Assembly: GCA_903929195.1 (NCBI GenBank)
Contig: CAIYTT010000175.1
Coordinates: 1-58,587, forward strand
Length of the DNA: 58,587 nt
Reading direction: 5' to 3'
From: an uncultured Bacteroidota bacterium
GTDB taxonomy: Bacteria > Bacteroidota > Bacteroidia > Chitinophagales > Chitinophagaceae
Both the position numbers and the translations under genes were made by a program. Below, piece after piece: positions 55,203 to 58,587 of this stretch (within the stretch, counting starts at the first letter, position 1; each line of letters begins with the position of its first letter). The notes beneath the pieces were generated by a model. That model had not been told where the DNA came from. It made no database searches and saw only the letters and a program-made list of their open reading frames with translations.

Positions 55203-55858
55203 ATATAACTATTAGAAAGGCCACAATTGAAGATAAAGAGTTTATAACAACTGCAATTATTGAAGCCGAAAAAAGTGGCTCGGATATTATTAGTTATTGT
55301 AAAATATTTTCAATTTCAGAAGCAGAATTCCGAGAAATATTAAGTAATATTCTTGATGAAGATTTTGAAGGACAAGAATTATGTATTTCAGGCTATTTAA
55401 TTGCAGAGGTCGATGGTGAACGTGCCGCAACAATGGGTGGGTGGTTAGAAAAAGAAAGTGGAATGACAAGCAGCATGATTAAGAGCAATTTACTTATGCA
55501 TTTTATGGATAGAAATAAGCTTCTGGATGCTGCACCCAATCTTAAATTAATGAATGAAATTGATTTTCATAGAGATGAGAATTCTTTACAAATTGAAATT
55601 TCATACACGGTAGATAAATTTAGAGGTTTGGGGCTTTATGGCAAATTAGTAAATGAACGCGTTCGTTTGAAATTAGAAAGTGGAAAAACTTTTGAAAAAA
55701 TACAAGGTATAGTTCTTAAAAATAATAATAGCCCCGTAAATGCACTTACAAAATTGGGTTTTGTAAAAGCAAAAGAAAAAACATGTACCAATAATGACAT
55801 TTTAAATTTATTGCCTACCAATACAAAAATATTATACGAAAAATATATAAATAATTAA
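55199..55858 (+). CDS. GNAT-family acyltransferase
   Basis: A 219-residue protein. A GNAT core is visible: YLIAEVDGERAATMGGWLEKE (beta-strands 3-4), then VDKFRGLGLYGKLVNERV with the R/Q-x-x-G-x-G/A acyl-CoA loop, and NNSPVNALTKLGFVKAKEKT as the last strand-helix. It lies between an adenylation enzyme and a carrier protein, overlapping one and four bases from the other, so it probably transfers the group from the carrier to an acceptor. The acceptor is unknown. Confidence 0.82.
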   Translation: MNITIRKATIEDKEFITTAIIEAEKSGSDIISYCKIFSISEAEFREILSNILDEDFEGQELCISGYLIAEVDGERAATMGGWLEKESGMTSSMIKSNLLMHFMDRNKLLDAAPNLKLMNEIDFHRDENSLQIEISYTVDKFRGLGLYGKLVNERVRLKLESGKTFEKIQGIVLKNNNSPVNALTKLGFVKAKEKTCTNNDILNLLPTNTKILYEKYINN

Positions 55859-55862
55859 TAAA

Positions 55863-56108
55863 ATGGAAGATCAAGAAATATTAGAACAAGTAAATAAACT
55901 ATTTACTAAAATACTAAAAAAACCAAATGTAGTTCTTACTTACGAAACCACTGCTGCTGATGTTGACGGTTGGGACTCACTAACACACATGATGCTTATT
56001 GATAGTGTTGAAAAACATTTTGCAATAAAGCTGAAACTTATGGAAGTTATGAAACTAAACAATGTAGGTGATTTAGTAGCAATAGTGAAATTAAAAACAA
56101 CTAAATAG
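55863..56108 (+). CDS. Acyl/aminoacyl carrier protein, second module
   Basis: An 81-residue carrier protein. Ser39 in DVDGWDSLTHMMLID is the phosphopantetheine site, with the usual acidic helix after it (DSVEKHFAIKL). Third gene of the adenylation-GNAT-ACP operon. Its stop is five bases from the convergent methyltransferase stop, with no terminator between. Confidence 0.87.
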   Translation: MEDQEILEQVNKLFTKILKKPNVVLTYETTAADVDGWDSLTHMMLIDSVEKHFAIKLKLMEVMKLNNVGDLVAIVKLKTTK

Positions 56109-56113
56109 TCGTT

Positions 56114-57226
56114 TTAATTTTGCAAAATGGCAATGAACATGCTGTCTGCTTTTTCGCTTATACCATTAATTAGCTGCATTTTTATTAGTTTAAGATTTGT
56201 AGTTTTACATAAATAAGAAATAACGTCTTCGTTTTCGCATTTGAAAACAGAGCAAGTAATGTAAATAATTCTGCCGCCCGGTTTAAGGTATTTTGATACA
56301 TTAATGCTTATCGCTTTTTGCTTGTCTGTATATTCTTTTAGGGAATTTACATCAAAAAAGAAGAGTTGTTCCGGTGTGCGTGCAAAAGTTCCAGAACCCG
56401 AGCAAGGAGCATCGCAGATAATAGAATCAAATAGCTTTCCTTTTAAGGCTGTATTTAATGTCTTTTCATTTGCAGCATCTGTTAAATGGGCTACAGGTTG
56501 TATATGCTTGTATAATTTAAATCGTTGTTTTAAATTATATATTATTGATTCTCTTTTGTCTGATATTGTGAGCCTTACGCCCGGCTCTAAATCTTTTAAT
56601 AGTAAAGATTTACCGCCTGCACCTGCACAACAGTCGTACCATAATTCATTTTTTTGTGGCTTAAAGAAATTTCCTGTTTGTTGCGATGATGCATCTTGTA
56701 CCACATAATTTTCAGGTGGTAGCAATTCGTCAATTTTAGCACCATTTGGTAATGCAAAACAATTATCTTTTATAAAACGATAAGGGATAGTTGCTTTTTC
56801 TAATAATTGAAATAGTTGCTCTTTGTCTTTTCGTATTCTAATAAATAGAGATGGTTGTACCAGCATCGATTTCAACCAGTCTATTTTTGTAATACCTTCC
56901 GAAAATTCAATTGCATTAGGAAATAGTAAATTAAATTCAATTGTATTATTATTATCCGGTATGTCTTTGAAAATGTGGTTTAAATTATCGCTTAATAATC
57001 CATTGTTTGTATATTTAATACAAGCTTTAATTTTTTCTTCAAATACCGTTATGTCAAACGCTTTGCTGCATCTGTACCAGCTATAGCACATTTCATTCAA
57101 TATTTTTCGGTCTCTACTGCCTAATTTAGGGTTCTGTTTATAATAGTTTTTAAGAAAATGTGCAAGCGGAGTTTCCCCGTTATAAGTATTTATTATTGTG
57201 GTAATGTGCAGCCATAAATATTTCAT
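56114..57226 (-). CDS. RsmB/Nop2-family RNA cytosine-5 methyltransferase
   Basis: A 370-residue SAM enzyme. An N-terminal NusB-like helical part precedes YVVQDASSQQTGNFF, the SAM site DCCAGAGGKSLLL, ICDAPCSGSGTFARTPE (Cys for release) and YITCSVFKCENEDV (catalytic Cys). Likely modifies rRNA or tRNA cytosine. Assignment to 16S C967 (RsmB) is by fold order only. Confidence 0.88.
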   Translation of the reverse strand: MKYLWLHITTIINTYNGETPLAHFLKNYYKQNPKLGSRDRKILNEMCYSWYRCSKAFDITVFEEKIKACIKYTNNGLLSDNLNHIFKDIPDNNNTIEFNLLFPNAIEFSEGITKIDWLKSMLVQPSLFIRIRKDKEQLFQLLEKATIPYRFIKDNCFALPNGAKIDELLPPENYVVQDASSQQTGNFFKPQKNELWYDCCAGAGGKSLLLKDLEPGVRLTISDKRESIIYNLKQRFKLYKHIQPVAHLTDAANEKTLNTALKGKLFDSIICDAPCSGSGTFARTPEQLFFFDVNSLKEYTDKQKAISINVSKYLKPGGRIIYITCSVFKCENEDVISYLCKTTNLKLIKMQLINGISEKADSMFIAILQN

Positions 57227-57311
57227 TATTGTTTTTTATTTTTCTGTACTATTTTTTGTTAGTAACCAAGATTCAAAAATAGTAAGCCAACTATTTCCAT
57301 ATATGGCAATT

Positions 57312-58424
57312 TTACCATTTACTTAAACAGTAAGTTACTATTTCTTCTATATCCGAAATGTGCCTTGCAGATGATTCAATGCGGACATAAAATTCTTTAT
57401 TTTCTTGTCCGTTAATAAAAATGGGTCTGTGTTTGCTTGGTAATACAGTTACAACAAAAACATCTTTATCGTCAATTTTATAAAACCTGCCACTCACATT
57501 GCTTTTTACAGACAATGAAAGAAAATGTTCTAACATCTGTTCAAATTCCAATTGAAAATAGACGTATTTATTTATTCCGTTCGATAAGCTATAGTCAAAA
57601 TCTAACCCTTGTATTTCGCCTTTACTATTAATGCCTATAAATAGAAAGCCACCATCTGCATTTAAAAAGGCACAAATAGTTTTGGCGATAATTCCCTTTA
57701 TACTTATGCCGCCTTTCTTTGTTTTGTGATTAAATAATAAGGTAGGTTTAAATTCTATTTGATGGTTTTCGCCATCGCTAATGTATTTAATTAAAGGCTG
57801 TAACTCATCGCTACTACAATATATATTATTGTTATTTAGAAAAGGTTTGTTATAATCTGTCCAATCAAAAGGTGTTTTTAATATTTCAATAAATGCAGAC
57901 TGTGCAATATCGTATTCATAAAAATTTATTGTCTGTTTGTAATTTTTGTAATTGTATCGGCATTGTTCGTAATACCAAAGTTCGTGTGTTAGTCCTGTTA
58001 TTATGCTTTGGGGGTCATTAGCCCACCCTAAGTTACCGATACCATGTATTAAAAAACTATCACCTTTTTTATCTTCAATTACGTAATTTTCTTCAGGCTT
58101 ATCTATTACTACAAAGATTGCAATACCATTGCCAATTGTATTTTCAAAATCAATTTCATTACCTGCGAAATTAATTTTTGTATTAGTACTTGGATTAAAA
58201 AAAGTACTTAATTTTTCACTTGCTATTTTCTCTGATTGATACTTTTCGCCCTTACGGTTTAGAAATGAATTTATATAATTTTGATAAATAAAAAATGCTT
58301 GTTCCCTTGCATATATGGGATTATTATTTTCAAATTTCTCTTCAAGTTCTATAAATGCAATTTCCTTCGTTTCTTTTAAACGAATTAATTTTAATTTAAT
58401 CACATAGTGAAATGTTGCATTCAT
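57312..58424 (-). CDS. AlbA_2 (Schlafen-type) domain protein with unknown N-terminal half
   Basis: A 370-residue protein. The C-terminal half is an AlbA_2 domain: HQIEFKPTLLFNHKTKKGG (acidic strand), IAKTICAFLNADGGFLFIGI, GRFYKIDDKDVFVVTVLPSK and EFYVRIESSARHI. AlbA_2 proteins bind nucleic acid or act as ATP-dependent regulators or defence effectors. The first 190 residues contain a YENYVIEDKKGDSFLIHGIG-like region that I cannot place. Adjacent genes give no clue. Confidence 0.75.
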   Translation of the reverse strand: MNATFHYVIKLKLIRLKETKEIAFIELEEKFENNNPIYAREQAFFIYQNYINSFLNRKGEKYQSEKIASEKLSTFFNPSTNTKINFAGNEIDFENTIGNGIAIFVVIDKPEENYVIEDKKGDSFLIHGIGNLGWANDPQSIITGLTHELWYYEQCRYNYKNYKQTINFYEYDIAQSAFIEILKTPFDWTDYNKPFLNNNNIYCSSDELQPLIKYISDGENHQIEFKPTLLFNHKTKKGGISIKGIIAKTICAFLNADGGFLFIGINSKGEIQGLDFDYSLSNGINKYVYFQLEFEQMLEHFLSLSVKSNVSGRFYKIDDKDVFVVTVLPSKHRPIFINGQENKEFYVRIESSARHISDIEEIVTYCLSKW

Positions 58425-58587
58425 GTTTTGTTGAAGAAAATATTTTATTATACTAAGTTAATGAAAAATATTGATTTTGTATGTAAGCGAATTAAATAAA
58501 TAATATATTTTTATGTGTAAATAATAAAATGCATATCTTTTTTGCATTCTATCTTTTTTGCAAATATACAATTTAAAAGGTGTTTTG

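Noticed and set aside
56106-56116. Missing terminator between convergent ACP and methyltransferase genes
   Set aside because: Tight convergent ends are common; no sign of a regulatory overlap.

Overview
The window comes from an AT-rich Bacteroidota chromosome, most likely a Chitinophagales/Sphingobacteriia-like lineage. The evidence is a T9SS type A sorting domain (about 50.2 kb), a CHU-type gliding-associated C-terminal domain (window start), Bacteroidota -33/-7 promoters (TTTG ... TAnnTTTG), few Shine-Dalgarno sites, and lipoproteins with short, relaxed lipoboxes.

Layout. 1-4.5 kb: a partial, very large secreted Ig-like/gliding-type protein, then a GlcD-like FAD oxidase. 4.7-22.7 kb: a surface polysaccharide island, almost all on the minus strand. 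It holds a nucleotide-sugar epimerase homologue, GT4 and GT2 glycosyltransferases, a GH43-like beta-propeller, two acyltransferases, an adenylation enzyme, an SDR, an acyl carrier protein, a WbqC protein, a DegT aminotransferase, a Wzm/Wzt ABC exporter, a Wzc-like tyrosine kinase with an extreme Gly-Tyr tail, a Wza-like export lipoprotein, a TviB-type dehydrogenase and a YwqE/CpsB phosphatase. 22.8-24.9 kb: an iscS-iscU-iscA operon. 25-32.8 kb: housekeeping and accessory genes (methylmalonyl-CoA epimerase, PPIase, a ColD/RfbH-like PLP dehydratase, a J-domain/KTSC fusion, a short MutS relative, a SUMF1-type protein). 33.0-33.8 kb: a gene graveyard with a broken IS630 transposase joined to the last codons of a type II restriction-modification enzyme. 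33.8-44.7 kb: ClpC, Nudix, peptidase T, MarC, an XRE/S24-like regulator, an SGNH hydrolase, a decayed toxin-antitoxin pair and an uncharacterised secreted protein. 44.8-45.0 kb: a nested palindromic REP-like element. 45.2-48.2 kb: a Wzx-type flippase and a GT-C-like membrane protein. 48.3-53.1 kb: acyl-CoA dehydrogenase, a T9SS cargo protein, an M28/glutaminyl cyclase-like lipoprotein and a MetH N-terminal module. 53.7-56.1 kb: a second adenylation enzyme-GNAT-carrier protein operon. 56.1-58.4 kb: an RsmB-like methyltransferase and an AlbA_2 protein.

How it fits together. The island appears to make, modify and export a surface glycan. The most unusual part is a carrier-protein acylation module (adenylation enzyme + ACP + SDR + two candidate acyltransferases) next to a VioA-like sugar aminotransferase. 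I infer that it builds an acyl or aminoacyl group on the carrier and puts it on an amino sugar. A compact second copy of the same logic lies 40 kb away with no sugar gene beside it. These two modules are my best candidates for an undescribed system. I saw no CRISPR array, no rRNA and no convincing tRNA.
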